Source: Poriferisodalis sp965262965 (lineage in GTDB: Bacteria > Actinomycetota > Acidimicrobiia > Acidimicrobiales > Poriferisodalaceae). Taken from it: a stretch of DNA of 64,000 bases. Location: contig NZ_OZ253573.1 of the NCBI RefSeq assembly GCF_965262965.1, forward strand, positions 1,922,001 to 1,986,000, given 5' to 3'. The number at the start of each line of letters is the position of its first letter. Positions within the stretch are counted from its first letter, which is position 1. Under the pieces are notes generated by a model that did not search any database, was not told the DNA's origin, and saw only the letters and a program-made list of their open reading frames with translations. Shown piece by piece: positions 28,003 through 35,848 of this stretch. Both the position numbers and the translations under genes were made by a program.

Positions 28003-29193
28003 GTGAGTGCTTCGGGTCAAGGGTTGCGCGGTCGTACCGCTGTCGCGGGAGTCGGCGAGACCACCTATTACAAACGAGGTCAATCGCCCGATCCGGAATT
28101 CGTGCTGGTGCTCAAGGCGATCCTGGCTGCCTGCGAAGACGCCGGCATCAACCCACGGGAAATCGACGGCTTCTGCTCCTACAGCAACGACCGCAACACG
28201 CCAGCCCGGCTGGCGAATGCGTTGGGCTTATCTGAGCTGCGCTACTCGAACATGCAGTGGGGCGGCGGCGGGGGCGGTGCAGCAGGCGTCGTGCAGAACG
28301 CCGCCGGCGCGGTGCTCGCCGGTTCAGCGAACGTGGTCATCGCCTACCGCGGACTTGCCCAAGGGCAGTACGGACGGTTCGGCCAAGGCGGGCGGCGGCC
28401 GGCGATCAGCGGCGAGTACGCCTACACCATTCCCTACGGCGTCATGAGCCCGGCGCAGGTGTATGCCATGCGCACGACCCGGCTCATGCACGAGCACGAC
28501 ATCGACCGGTCGACGATGCGAGCCGTGGCACTGGCCGCATATCACCACGCACAGAACAACCCCCGGGCGGTCATGCACGGCCGGCCGCTGGACGCAGAGA
28601 CGTACGACTCGGCGCGCTGGATCACCGAACCGTTTCGCCTCTACGACTGCTGCCTAGAGAACGACGGTGCCGCCGCCATGGTCGTCACCTCCGCTGAGCG
28701 AGCCGCTGACCTCAGCGACACCCCCGTGCTGGTGCTGGCGGCCCAGCAGAGCGGCGGGCATCGCTCCGGAGCGTGGGTCCACAACCCGACCGATTACGCA
28801 ACCTCGAGCTTCAAGTTCGCGGCACAACATCTCTACGAGCAGGCAGGTGTGGCACCCGAAGACGTCGACGTGGTGCAGAGCTACGAGAACTTCACCGGCG
28901 CCGTCGTGATGAGCTTGATCGAGCATGGTCTGTGCACCTACGAGAACGCCAACGAAATGCTGACGTTCGAGAACTTGCGAGCAGACGGCGGATCGCTCCC
29001 GCTGAACACCAGCGGCGGCAATCTCGCCGAGTGCTACATGCACGGCCTCGGAATGCAGATAGAAGCAGTCCGGCAGGTGCGCGGCGACTCCACGAACCAA
29101 GTGCGCGATGTAAAGGTCTCGCTGTCCAACGCCGGCCCAATGGTCGAGATCGCATCGACGGCTATCTACGGCACCGCCGAGGCACTGCGATGA
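28003..29193 (+). CDS. Thiolase-family protein (SCP2-type acetyltransferase)
   Basis: This 396-aa protein has the thiolase fold with GRTAVAGVGETTYYKRG at the start and a C-terminal region ending NAGPMVEIASTAIYGTAEAL. It belongs to the SCP-x/lipid-transfer thiolase-like group that works with a DUF35 partner. In that group the canonical active-site Cys is often displaced, and no clear catalytic Cys-His pair is seen here. The stop overlaps the DUF35 start (ATGA). The GTG at 28003 fits the conserved N-terminus; a TTG at 27985 is an alternative. Neither has a good ribosome-binding site, so leaderless initiation is possible. Probable role: thiolysis or aldol reactions on acyl-CoA, such as steroid side chains (inference). 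Confidence 0.82.
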   Translation: MSASGQGLRGRTAVAGVGETTYYKRGQSPDPEFVLVLKAILAACEDAGINPREIDGFCSYSNDRNTPARLANALGLSELRYSNMQWGGGGGGAAGVVQNAAGAVLAGSANVVIAYRGLAQGQYGRFGQGGRRPAISGEYAYTIPYGVMSPAQVYAMRTTRLMHEHDIDRSTMRAVALAAYHHAQNNPRAVMHGRPLDAETYDSARWITEPFRLYDCCLENDGAAAMVVTSAERAADLSDTPVLVLAAQQSGGHRSGAWVHNPTDYATSSFKFAAQHLYEQAGVAPEDVDVVQSYENFTGAVVMSLIEHGLCTYENANEMLTFENLRADGGSLPLNTSGGNLAECYMHGLGMQIEAVRQVRGDSTNQVRDVKVSLSNAGPMVEIASTAIYGTAEALR

Positions 29194-29663
29194 GCACCGC
29201 ATCGAGCGGCAACGGCAACACCTACCTGCCGAAGGGCCTCACCCAGCCGGCACCGATGCGCGACGGCCTCGACCTTCCGTATTGGGAAGGCACCCGCGAA
29301 CACGAACTGCGGGTGCAACGCTGCGCCGATTGCGGCACGCATCAGTGGGGTCCCGAGTGGATGTGCCACGCCTGCCAGTCGCTCGACGTCGAATGGGTGG
29401 CCGTCGAGCCCGCCGCCCGCATCTACTCGTGGCAGCGCGTCTATCACCCGGTGCATCCAGCGCTCGCCAACCACGGCCCCTACATCGTGGTGCTCGTCGA
29501 GCTCCCCCACGCCGACAACCTGCGGATGCTGGGCAACCTTCTCGGCGACCCGATGGCCGACATCGTCATCGGCAGCGACGTCAAGGCCGTCTTCGAGGAC
29601 CACGACGACGGCAGCCCACCCTTCACCCTCGTCCAATGGCAGGTCGCTACTAGCAACGGCTGA
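29190..29663 (+). CDS. DUF35 OB-fold/zinc-ribbon partner of thiolase
   Basis: This 157-aa protein has a rubredoxin-like zinc ribbon (CADC ... CHAC, about residues 47-66) followed by an OB fold, including EPAARIYSWQRVYHPVHP. DUF35 proteins bind acyl-CoA and form complexes with SCP2-type thiolases or aldolases. The start codon overlaps the thiolase stop by four bases. A displaced copy of the last ~77 coding bases is found at 31007-31083, with cargo genes between. Confidence 0.85.
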   Translation: MSTASSGNGNTYLPKGLTQPAPMRDGLDLPYWEGTREHELRVQRCADCGTHQWGPEWMCHACQSLDVEWVAVEPAARIYSWQRVYHPVHPALANHGPYIVVLVELPHADNLRMLGNLLGDPMADIVIGSDVKAVFEDHDDGSPPFTLVQWQVATSNG

Positions 29664-29733
29664 AACAGTCTGCCTCGGACCGTGACAGAAACCGATTCCG
29701 AAGATCGCTGGCGGATCATGTAGAAGTACCTGG

Positions 29734-30288
29734 GTGCTCCGCCGCATGTCGAAGAAGCCAGTGGTTCGAACGAGCGAGGCCACATCGGGGACCTATCCGA
29801 CCTCCACGGATCTTTCAGCCGAACAAGTCATCGCCAACCGTCGCGAGACCATCGACTTGATCTTGGCGGAGGTGTTGCGACAGCGTCGGGAACAGGACGA
29901 GCGCCTGGAATATGTTCGCCGTGTTGCTGCCCTGTTCTTGGGCATCTCATTGCCGGCGACCGCTCTAGCACTGACGAGACTCGAAGGCAGTATTCCGCTG
30001 GTACGCGCGACCGTCGCCTGCCTTCTGCTGCTCGGCGGCTTGTGGGCCACCTACGGCGTCTTGCGGCCCCGCGACTGGCAAGCAGGGCCCAGTATTGAAG
30101 AACTCATCAGCGGCCCATACCGGCTTGGAGCCGACGCACATGATTTTCGATGGGTGCTGGTTCGCTCACACCAGGAAGTCTTCGCAGCAAACGAGACACA
30201 GGTCCGCCGTGCGCAGCGCAGCTTCGTCCTCGCCCTCGTGCTGCTCACCCTCAGCGCCGTCGTCTTGTGGTCGTCATTCGTTGGGTAG
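29734..30288 (+). CDS. Unknown membrane protein with two transmembrane hairpins
   Basis: This protein is 184 aa from the GTG at 29734, or 180 aa from the ATG at 29746. Residues ~20-60 are charged and probably helical (ANRRETIDLILAEVLRQRRE). Two hydrophobic segments follow (~66-84 and ~90-108), then a soluble stretch, then a final membrane segment (~163-182). The architecture resembles small SLATT-like or Pycsar-like membrane effector proteins, but I cannot assign a family. The next ORF starts 10 bases after its stop. It lies between the DUF35 gene and the displaced DUF35 3' fragment. Confidence 0.6.
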   Translation: MLRRMSKKPVVRTSEATSGTYPTSTDLSAEQVIANRRETIDLILAEVLRQRREQDERLEYVRRVAALFLGISLPATALALTRLEGSIPLVRATVACLLLLGGLWATYGVLRPRDWQAGPSIEELISGPYRLGADAHDFRWVLVRSHQEVFAANETQVRRAQRSFVLALVLLTLSAVVLWSSFVG

Positions 30289-30297
30289 GGTGAATCC

Positions 30298-30498
30298 ATG
30301 CCACATCGAACTTCCGACGGGAGCGGCAGCGAGACGCCCGCACCACAGAACGACCCGGCTCCGTCGAATCAACCAGCAGAGCCTCCACCGCTGCCAGATC
30401 TGCCACCCGTCGCCCCTACGCTCGTCGAACGAGGCGACACACAGCACTACCGAGATCTCGCGCAACGTCAGCGAGACCGTACTGAACGCCGTGGATAA
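30298..30498 (+). CDS. Proline-rich small protein, first half
   Basis: This 66-aa hydrophilic peptide is dominated by Pro, Ala and Glu, with the unit PPPLPDLPPVAPT. It begins 10 bases after the membrane protein gene, with AGGGTGA upstream of its ATG. Its last bases overlap a second Pro-rich frame that carries a near-copy of the same unit. The two may be one ~115-aa protein split by a frameshift, or a coupled pair. Confidence 0.45.
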   Translation: MPHRTSDGSGSETPAPQNDPAPSNQPAEPPPLPDLPPVAPTLVERGDTQHYRDLAQRQRDRTERRG

Positions 30499-30643
30499 CG
30501 AGGAAGCTCCCGCCCAACCTCCTGCCCCAGAGTCGGAGAGCACACCCCCACCTCTTCCGGACTTGCCAAGCGTGGAGCCAACCGAGGTAAAGCACGAAGA
30601 GCCACCACCTCCGAGCCGGATTGAACTTTCCGACGAGGGCTGA
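30491..30643 (+). CDS. Proline-rich small protein, second half or coupled ORF
   Basis: This 50-aa frame begins with GTG within GTGGATAA, overlapping the preceding stop by eight bases. It contains PPPLPDLPSVEPT, a repeat of the motif in the preceding ORF. The frame is open upstream of the GTG, so a +1/-1 shift would join both halves. No family is recognised; the repetitive, disordered composition suggests a binding linker or cell-envelope extension. Confidence 0.4.
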   Translation: MDNEEAPAQPPAPESESTPPPLPDLPSVEPTEVKHEEPPPPSRIELSDEG

Positions 30644-31145
30644 CGACTCATCTTCGGAGATCAGGAGGTCTTCGATACCGCTGTGCCCGCTTTTTCGCAG
30701 ATTGGTCCGCGCCCCATTGACTTGGATCGCCCTTCACGAGTGCCGCGTCGTTCGGCGCGTCGCTGAATCGAGCGGGCTCCAGAACTCACAACTTCGCTCC
30801 CCTCACAGCGCACGTCGCTGGGAGGCGACGGGCACCGTGCGAAGCCGATACGAATACCATCTCGCAGCGAACGCGACTCCTCAAGTTCCGGAGTCCGCGA
30901 GCCAAGCAGCGGGGCACCTGCAACGCCGTATCCACGCCAGAGCGGAGGGTTGAGTGCAAGCGCAGAAACACAGCGAGATGGTCAACTTCATTTTGAGCAT
31001 CTGCAACATCAGCAGCGCCGTCGAGGCAGTCTTCGAGGACCACGACGACGGCAGCCCGCCCTTCACACTCGTCCAATGGCAGGCGTCCGCCTCCTAGACC
31101 GAGTTGAGCGCGGACGCTGCAGCGCGTCGTGCAAGATCGACGAGG
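30644..31145. other. Non-coding stretch with displaced DUF35 3' end
   Basis: No gene is supported in these ~500 bases. Bases 31007-31083 repeat 29567-29643, the 3' coding end of the DUF35 gene, with about 71 of 77 positions the same and in the same orientation; a TAG follows at 31096-31098. The repeat spacing is exactly 1440 bases. Confidence 0.65.
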
Positions 31146-31430
31146 TCAGGGACTTGGCGCTGGCTTCGGACTCACACCGAGGCTCGCCCGCAGATTGTCG
31201 AGGGCATCGACAGTGTCTTCGAAATAGTTGGAATGTGTGACCTTGATGGCGTCCATCGAGTCCGCTCCCAGCAACACAACCTCCACCCGGGGATTGCTCC
31301 GGTACTGCTCCTCGCGCTCGCTGTAAGCCTTGAGCGCTCGCGTGGTGTCACTGAATTGCTCAAGGCTGAGCTGTGCCCTCGCGTCGTGATCGAAGGCGAT
31401 GAGGAAATCAAACGTCCTAGACAACGCCAT
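31146..31430 (-). CDS. Hypothetical protein, 94 aa
   Basis: This unrecognised small protein begins MALSRTFDFLIAFDHDARAQ, with a middle strand VEVVLLGADSMDAIKVTHSN and a Pro-rich end. The composition looks genuinely coding. GAGAGG lies upstream of the ATG, and TGATG there overlaps the stop of a possible shorter ORF. The mixed alpha/beta pattern has no motif I can assign. Confidence 0.5.
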   Translation of the reverse strand: MALSRTFDFLIAFDHDARAQLSLEQFSDTTRALKAYSEREEQYRSNPRVEVVLLGADSMDAIKVTHSNYFEDTVDALDNLRASLGVSPKPAPSP

Positions 31431-31579
31431 CAGTCCTCTCCAATACCCTGACCAAACGACTGTATTGCAAGGCCCAACGCCGACGTCATAGCCAGCCGGG
31501 TGAGAATGTCTAGGAGGGCCTCCTCGGTCGGTGGCTGTCCGGGCATGCGCTGCGACAAGAGATCAGACAGCCGCCTCAC
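31430..31579 (-). CDS. Possible 49-aa ORF coupled to the next gene
   Basis: Reading from a GTG at 31579 (or an ATG at 31546) gives a 49- or 38-residue helical peptide containing EEALLDILTRLAMTSALGLA and ending at a TGA that overlaps the next start as TGATG. There is no good ribosome-binding site. The overlap and composition are the only support. Confidence 0.3.
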   Translation of the reverse strand: MRRLSDLLSQRMPGQPPTEEALLDILTRLAMTSALGLAIQSFGQGIGED

Positions 31580-31651
31580 TCGAGAAGGACACGGGCAACG
31601 ATCTCGGATCGCAGTTCGCCGCGGAGCAGCTCTGAGGTACGCCGAAGAGAT

Positions 31652-31739
31652 CTAGTTCTCGCTGCCGTCCTGCGGCTTGCTGGGCTTGGGACGCGGCCGG
31701 AACGCGTTTGTGGGCACATCCGCAGGGCCGACGCCAGCC
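31652..31739 (-). pseudogene. C-terminal tail of a gene cut by the IS island
   Basis: Immediately outside the left IS1380 end, the minus strand reads GVGPADVPTNAFRPRPKP and continues to a TAG at 31652-31654. The codons look like those of host genes, and the upstream part falls inside the IS. This is a possible truncated gene end; no family is recognisable. Confidence 0.3.
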
Positions 31740-31790
31740 TTAGCCTGAATCCACCGGTGTGGTGGGTGTGCGGGGGTGGTCGCGTCCGCG

Positions 31791-31863
31791 AAAAAGGCCT
31801 CCTGATCTGCGACGATTGTGATGTCGATATTCACGTTCGTCTCAAAAACAGGAGGCACTTTTT
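31791..31863 (+). promoter_or_regulatory. Hairpin sequestering the transposase ribosome-binding site
   Basis: AAAAAGGCCTCCTG (31791-31804) can pair with CAGGAGGCACTTTTT (31849-31863), with only one bulged base. The second arm contains the AGGAGG Shine-Dalgarno of the transposase, whose GTG starts at 31864. Pairing would hide the site when transcription enters from outside. The same arms exist in copy 2 (35897-35910, 35955-35969) and in the copy 3 remnant. Confidence 0.6.
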
Positions 31864-33174
31864 GTGTCTGGATCATCGCGCAGGCTGGACCGGTTCGCAA
31901 CGACGTTCGATCATGAGGGCCTGGTGGCCAACGCGGGCCTGATCCTGGCGGGAACGCTGATGGACCGTCTGGGCCTTTCGGCGCTGATCGAGCGGTGGGT
32001 GCGCACGGGTTCGGCGAACCCGGGCCCCAAGATCCTCACGGTGGTCGCCGCGATGCTCGCGGGGGCCACCCATATCGATCACGTCGAGATGCTGCGCGCC
32101 GGGCGCACCGGTCGGGTGCTGGGGTTCACACCGATGGCGCCGTCCACGGTGGGGTCGTTCTTGCGGACGTTCACGTTCGGTCACGCCCGCCAGCTCGACG
32201 CGGTGCTGTCGCGCACGCTCGCTCGTGCATGGGGGCTGGGAGCGGGCCCGGGCCGTGCGCCGCTGACGGTCGATGTGGACTCCACGGTCTGCGAGGTCCA
32301 CGGCAAACAAAAACAAGGAGCCGCGTACGGCTACACCAGCGTGCTCGGCTATCACCCGCTGCTCGCCGCACGCGCCGACACCCGCGAGGTGCTCGCCGCC
32401 CGCATGCGCAAAGGCTCCGCGGGGTCCTCGCGAGGCGTGGTGCGCTTCGTCGACGAGCTCGTCGCCAGCCTCAGGCGCGCTGGGACCGCCGGGCCGACCA
32501 CAGTGCGCGCCGACTCGGGATTCTGGTCCCGCAAACTGATCGACCGCCTCGACGCCCACAACATCAAATGGTCGATCACCGTCGCCCTCAGATCCTCTGT
32601 GCGCACAGCGATCCAAGCAATCCGCGACGACGCATGGGCCGACATCGCCTACACCAACAGCGGCCACGCCCAAGTCGCCGAAACCGCCTACGTCACCGGC
32701 CGCGGCAAAACGGAGCGCACCGTGCGCCTCGTCGTGCGCCGCACCCGCCTCGCCCAGGGCGCACAGCAACGACTGCGGCCCGACTGGCGACACCACGCAT
32801 TCATCACCAACACCGAACACGACACCGCCGCCGCTGACGAGTTCCACCGCGGCCACGCCGTGGTCGAGCTCGCCATCCGCGACCTCAAAGAAGGCTCCGG
32901 GCTCGAACACGTCCCCTCAGGCCACTACGGCGCGAACTGCGCACCGCTCGCCTGCGCAGCGCTCGCCCACAACATCGGCCACTGGACCGACACGCTCGCC
33001 GGCGCGCCGGCGGCCACGAACCGCTCGCGCCGCACCCGACTCGTCGCACTCGCCGCCGTGGCAGTCAACCGCTCCGGCACACCCACCCTGCGATACCCCG
33101 CCCGCTGGCCCTGGGCACCACAATTCACAGCCACACTCAACGCTCTCAGGGCTCTGCCCGGACCCTCCGGCTAA
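31864..33174 (+). CDS. IS1380-family transposase, copy 1
   Basis: This 436-aa DDE transposase shows VDVDSTVCEVHGKQKQGA with the first catalytic Asp, RADSGFWSRKL with the second, and ELAIRDLKEGSG near the C-terminus with the Glu. The N-terminal ANAGLILAGTLMDRLGL and the LAGATHIDH segment are typical of actinobacterial IS1380 enzymes. The GTG start lies nine bases after AGGAGG in a hairpin-prone leader. It appears intact. Confidence 0.92.
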   Translation: MSGSSRRLDRFATTFDHEGLVANAGLILAGTLMDRLGLSALIERWVRTGSANPGPKILTVVAAMLAGATHIDHVEMLRAGRTGRVLGFTPMAPSTVGSFLRTFTFGHARQLDAVLSRTLARAWGLGAGPGRAPLTVDVDSTVCEVHGKQKQGAAYGYTSVLGYHPLLAARADTREVLAARMRKGSAGSSRGVVRFVDELVASLRRAGTAGPTTVRADSGFWSRKLIDRLDAHNIKWSITVALRSSVRTAIQAIRDDAWADIAYTNSGHAQVAETAYVTGRGKTERTVRLVVRRTRLAQGAQQRLRPDWRHHAFITNTEHDTAAADEFHRGHAVVELAIRDLKEGSGLEHVPSGHYGANCAPLACAALAHNIGHWTDTLAGAPAATNRSRRTRLVALAAVAVNRSGTPTLRYPARWPWAPQFTATLNALRALPGPSG

Positions 33175-33472
33175 ACGGCACAGCCCGGAACTGACGCCCC
33201 CACACAAACCCAGCGTCGACAACCCCGAACCACACCCGCACCCCCAGCCCGACACGCCCAAACACACCAAACCACACCCCCAACAACCCGACGCGACCCC
33301 AACCCGCCACCAGCCCAGAAACCCCACGCTCACCAACAGCCAATCGGTGGATTCAGGCTTAGAGGCCGCGCGGATTGGCCATCGTGTTGTGCGTCTGACT
33401 TTGCCGCGGAGGGTCCACCGAGGAATGAACCAAGTCTGATCGTGTTCTCGCTGACGCGTGAAGGAGCATCAG

Positions 33473-33796
33473 ATGACTGTCAGCGAGGGTCGGCGTCGAC
33501 CGAAGAAGCTGTCCGCGGAGACGAAGTGGGAGATCTACTTGCAGGTCGCGGGCGGAGAGATCACCCAGGCCGACGCCGCCCGGAAGTGGGGGGTCGATGT
33601 GTCGACGATCATCTCCATCCGCCGGACGGTGAAGGACGCGGCGCTGGCTGCGCTGGCCCGCAAACCGGGTCGCCCGGCCACCGAACGGAACTGGGAGCTC
33701 GAAGCGGCCCGGGCAGAGATCGGTCAGCTCACCGAGGCGATCAAGGTCCAAGCGATCGAGTTGGCCATTGTCCGGGGAAAATCCGGCTGGGACTGA
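33473..33796 (+). CDS. IS3 OrfA, copy A
   Basis: This 107-aa helix-turn-helix protein binds the IS ends. Its core is KLSAETKWEIYLQVAGGE, then QADAARKWGVDVSTI, followed by a leucine-zipper-like segment (~75-100). AGGAG precedes the ATG. Near its end the heptamer GGGAAAA (33775-33781) in the X XXY YYZ register allows a -1 slip into OrfB. Confidence 0.85.
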   Translation: MTVSEGRRRPKKLSAETKWEIYLQVAGGEITQADAARKWGVDVSTIISIRRTVKDAALAALARKPGRPATERNWELEAARAEIGQLTEAIKVQAIELAIVRGKSGWD

Positions 33797-34854
33797 ACGG
33801 ACCGGTCCCGGCGAGAGTCCCCGCCGAGGCCAAAGAGCTGGTCCTCAACACCGTCGACGACGCCGTTGCCGCCGGGTTCTGGCACACATGGGCCACCGGT
33901 GTGTGGCAGGTCTCCGACGACCGGGTGCACCGCTGGCGGGCCCGCCGACGCGAGCTGGGCACGCTCAGCGACCTCGCCCCGGGCGGCGCGCCGGTGCATG
34001 CGGTGCTGGCCGACGAAGTCGCGGAGGTCCTCGCTGTCGCTGAAGAGTGGGGACCGGTCGACCGGTCGCACCGCAAGCTCGCCCACCGCGGTTCCTATGT
34101 GGGCCGGGTGTGGGTGGCCCCCTCGACGTTTCGGCGCGTTCTGGCTGCCCACGGGCTTGTGCTGCCCGAACAGCCGCCGACACCACGGCGGCCCAAGACG
34201 CCGTGGCCCCACTGGCTGGTCTGGGAACCGAACAGGATCTGGATCTGGGACGTCACCCACTTCGGGCGGGCCCGGCGCTGCGTGTTCGCCATCGTCGACA
34301 TGGTCTCCCGCTACTGGATCACCACCCTGGTCTCGACCGAGGAGACCTCCACCCAAGTGCGCGTCATCTTCGACCAGGCGCTGCTAGCCCAAGATCTCGA
34401 CGAGCTGCTCACCGACGACCGCCTCGATCTCGACATCGACGACCCCGACCGGCCGATCCTGCTCGCCGTGTCCGACAACGGCCCGGCCATGACCAGCCAC
34501 GACACCCGCGCCTACATGGCGATGATGGCCATCGCCCAACACCACGGCCGACCCCACACCCCCACCGACCAAGCCTGGATCGAGAGTTTCTTCGGGCACA
34601 TCAAGCACGAATGGCCCCACCTCGACGAGATCACCGACCCGGCGTTGCTCGACACAGAGCTGGCACGCATCCGGATCGACTACAACGAAGTCCGGCTGCA
34701 CGAAGCGCTCGGCTACGTCACCCCCGACGACGAACACCACCAACGAGGAGAACCGATCCGCGAGGCCCGCCGGCAAGGCCTCCAACGAGCCCGCACACGA
34801 CGGCTCGACCACAACCGCCGGACCACCACCAACAACCCCGAGAACACAGCATGA
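33775..34854 (+). CDS. IS3 OrfB integrase, copy A (by -1 frameshift)
   Basis: This is the catalytic part of the OrfAB transposase, in the -1 frame relative to OrfA. An rve-type integrase core carries D in NRIWIWDVTHFG, D in AVSDNGPAMTSHD and E in QAWIESFFGHIKHEW. The upstream ~100 residues form the connecting HTH region. The protein is identical to that of copy B. Translation is expected through slippage at 33775-33781. Confidence 0.88.
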   Translation, partial: GKIRLGLNGPVPARVPAEAKELVLNTVDDAVAAGFWHTWATGVWQVSDDRVHRWRARRRELGTLSDLAPGGAPVHAVLADEVAEVLAVAEEWGPVDRSHRKLAHRGSYVGRVWVAPSTFRRVLAAHGLVLPEQPPTPRRPKTPWPHWLVWEPNRIWIWDVTHFGRARRCVFAIVDMVSRYWITTLVSTEETSTQVRVIFDQALLAQDLDELLTDDRLDLDIDDPDRPILLAVSDNGPAMTSHDTRAYMAMMAIAQHHGRPHTPTDQAWIESFFGHIKHEWPHLDEITDPALLDTELARIRIDYNEVRLHEALGYVTPDDEHHQRGEPIREARRQGLQRARTRRLDHNRRTTTNNPENTA

Positions 34855-34979
34855 CTTGGTTCATTTCTCAGCCGATCTCCGCGGAAGACTCAGACACACC
34901 TCAATCCACGGGTTGGCTGGTTCCCCGGTGTATTGGTCGGGTTGTCCGAACAAGACAACCCGTGGAGGCCGGTTTCATC

Positions 34980-35840
34980 ATGCGCGCTTTGGAGTCTGAG
35001 GTGGTGGATGTGATCTGGGCGGCGGTGGAGCCGATGCTGCCGGTGCGGCCGGTTCGTGACCTTGGCAGGGGGCATCGGCCCCGGATATCGGACCGGCTGT
35101 GCTTTTGGGGGATCCTGGTGCGGCTGGCCACGGGCTGCTCGTGGCAGTGCGCGGAGGCGCTGCTGGGATGGCAGGTGTCGGACACGACGCTGCGGTCGCG
35201 CCGCGACGAGTGGGTCGCTGCGGGCGTGTTCGAGCGGATCGCGGCCGAAGCGATCGCCGCCTATGACCGGATCGTGGGTCTCGACCTCGATGACGTGTGC
35301 ATCGACGGGTCCACCCACAAAGCTCCCTGCGGTGGGGAAGGGACCGGCAAAAGCCCCGTGGACCGGCGCAAATCAGGCTGGAAGTGGTCGATCGCGATCG
35401 ACGGGGCGGGGATCCCGGTCGGGTGGGCCGCCGCGGGCGCGAACCGCAACGACATCATGCTGTTCGACCCGACCGTGGCCGAGATCGAACGGCGGGGGCT
35501 GCATCACGACACCGAGACCTTGCACCTCGACCGCGGCTACTGGGGCGCCCGCGTCGACCGGTCAGCCGCCGCGGCGGGCATCTGCGATCTGGTGCGGCCC
35601 CCCAAACGCAGACCCGGCCACGACGGCCCCGCAGAACCGGTCACAGCGCCGCTGGGGCTGCGCTGGCGCGTCGAGCGAACCAACTCATGGCTGTCCAACT
35701 ACGGCCAGCTACGACGAAACACCGACCGCAAACCCGAGCACCGCCTCGCCCAACTCGCCCTCGCCGTCGCCTTGATCATCGCCATCAAACTCATCGACCA
35801 CCGCAACCGCTGGCAACCCCACAACCGCCCAACCCGCTAA
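34980..35840 (+). CDS. IS5-type transposase, copy A
   Basis: This 286-aa transposase has an N-terminal DUF4096-like domain (ALESEVVDVIWAAVEPMLPV) and the DDE core: DDVCIDGSTHKAP (D), LHLDRGYWGARVD (D) and RWRVERTNSWLSNYG (E). It differs from copy B only at the last few residues (ending PHNRPTR versus PQQPPIR). It appears intact although IS3 separates it from its left terminal repeat and probably from its own promoter. Confidence 0.9.
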   Translation: MRALESEVVDVIWAAVEPMLPVRPVRDLGRGHRPRISDRLCFWGILVRLATGCSWQCAEALLGWQVSDTTLRSRRDEWVAAGVFERIAAEAIAAYDRIVGLDLDDVCIDGSTHKAPCGGEGTGKSPVDRRKSGWKWSIAIDGAGIPVGWAAAGANRNDIMLFDPTVAEIERRGLHHDTETLHLDRGYWGARVDRSAAAAGICDLVRPPKRRPGHDGPAEPVTAPLGLRWRVERTNSWLSNYGQLRRNTDRKPEHRLAQLALAVALIIAIKLIDHRNRWQPHNRPTR

Positions 35841-35848
35841 CGCTCTTA

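Larger units (their letters stand above)
31743..33358 (+). mobile_element. IS1380-family insertion sequence, copy 1
   Basis: This is a 1616-bp element with terminal inverted repeats GCCTGAATCCACCG (left) and its complement at the right. TTA lies directly outside each end (31740-31742 and 33359-33361). It is complete and carries one transposase. Copy 2 has the same length; their transposases differ at roughly 30 residues, so they are not a recent duplication. Confidence 0.9.
33385..34903 (+). mobile_element. IS3-family insertion sequence, copy A
   Basis: This 1519-bp element has canonical TG...CA ends: the left reads TGTTGTGCGTCTGAC, the right read inward is TGAGGTGTGTCTGAGTC, and further in both ends share CCGCGGAG and AATGAACCAAGTC. 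ATC appears on both sides (33381-33383 and 34904-34906), compatible with a 3-bp duplication apart from one extra G. Copy B has the same length and encodes identical proteins, in the opposite orientation. The insertion lies inside IS5 copy A. Confidence 0.9.
33362..35845 (+). mobile_element. IS5-type insertion sequence, copy A, interrupted by IS3
   Basis: The left end begins GAGGCCGCGCGGATTGG and the right end, read inward, begins GAGCGTTAGCGGGTTGG. TTA lies on both sides (33359-33361 and 35846-35848), fitting the TNA target duplication common in IS5-type elements. The IS3 copy A lies between its left end and its gene. Subtracting that insertion leaves ~962 bp, matching copy B (961 bp). Confidence 0.85.

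Noticed and set aside
31652..31900. 82-aa minus-strand ORF across the IS1380 left end
   Set aside because: Its N-terminal two thirds is IS leader antisense; only the last ~29 residues could be host sequence.
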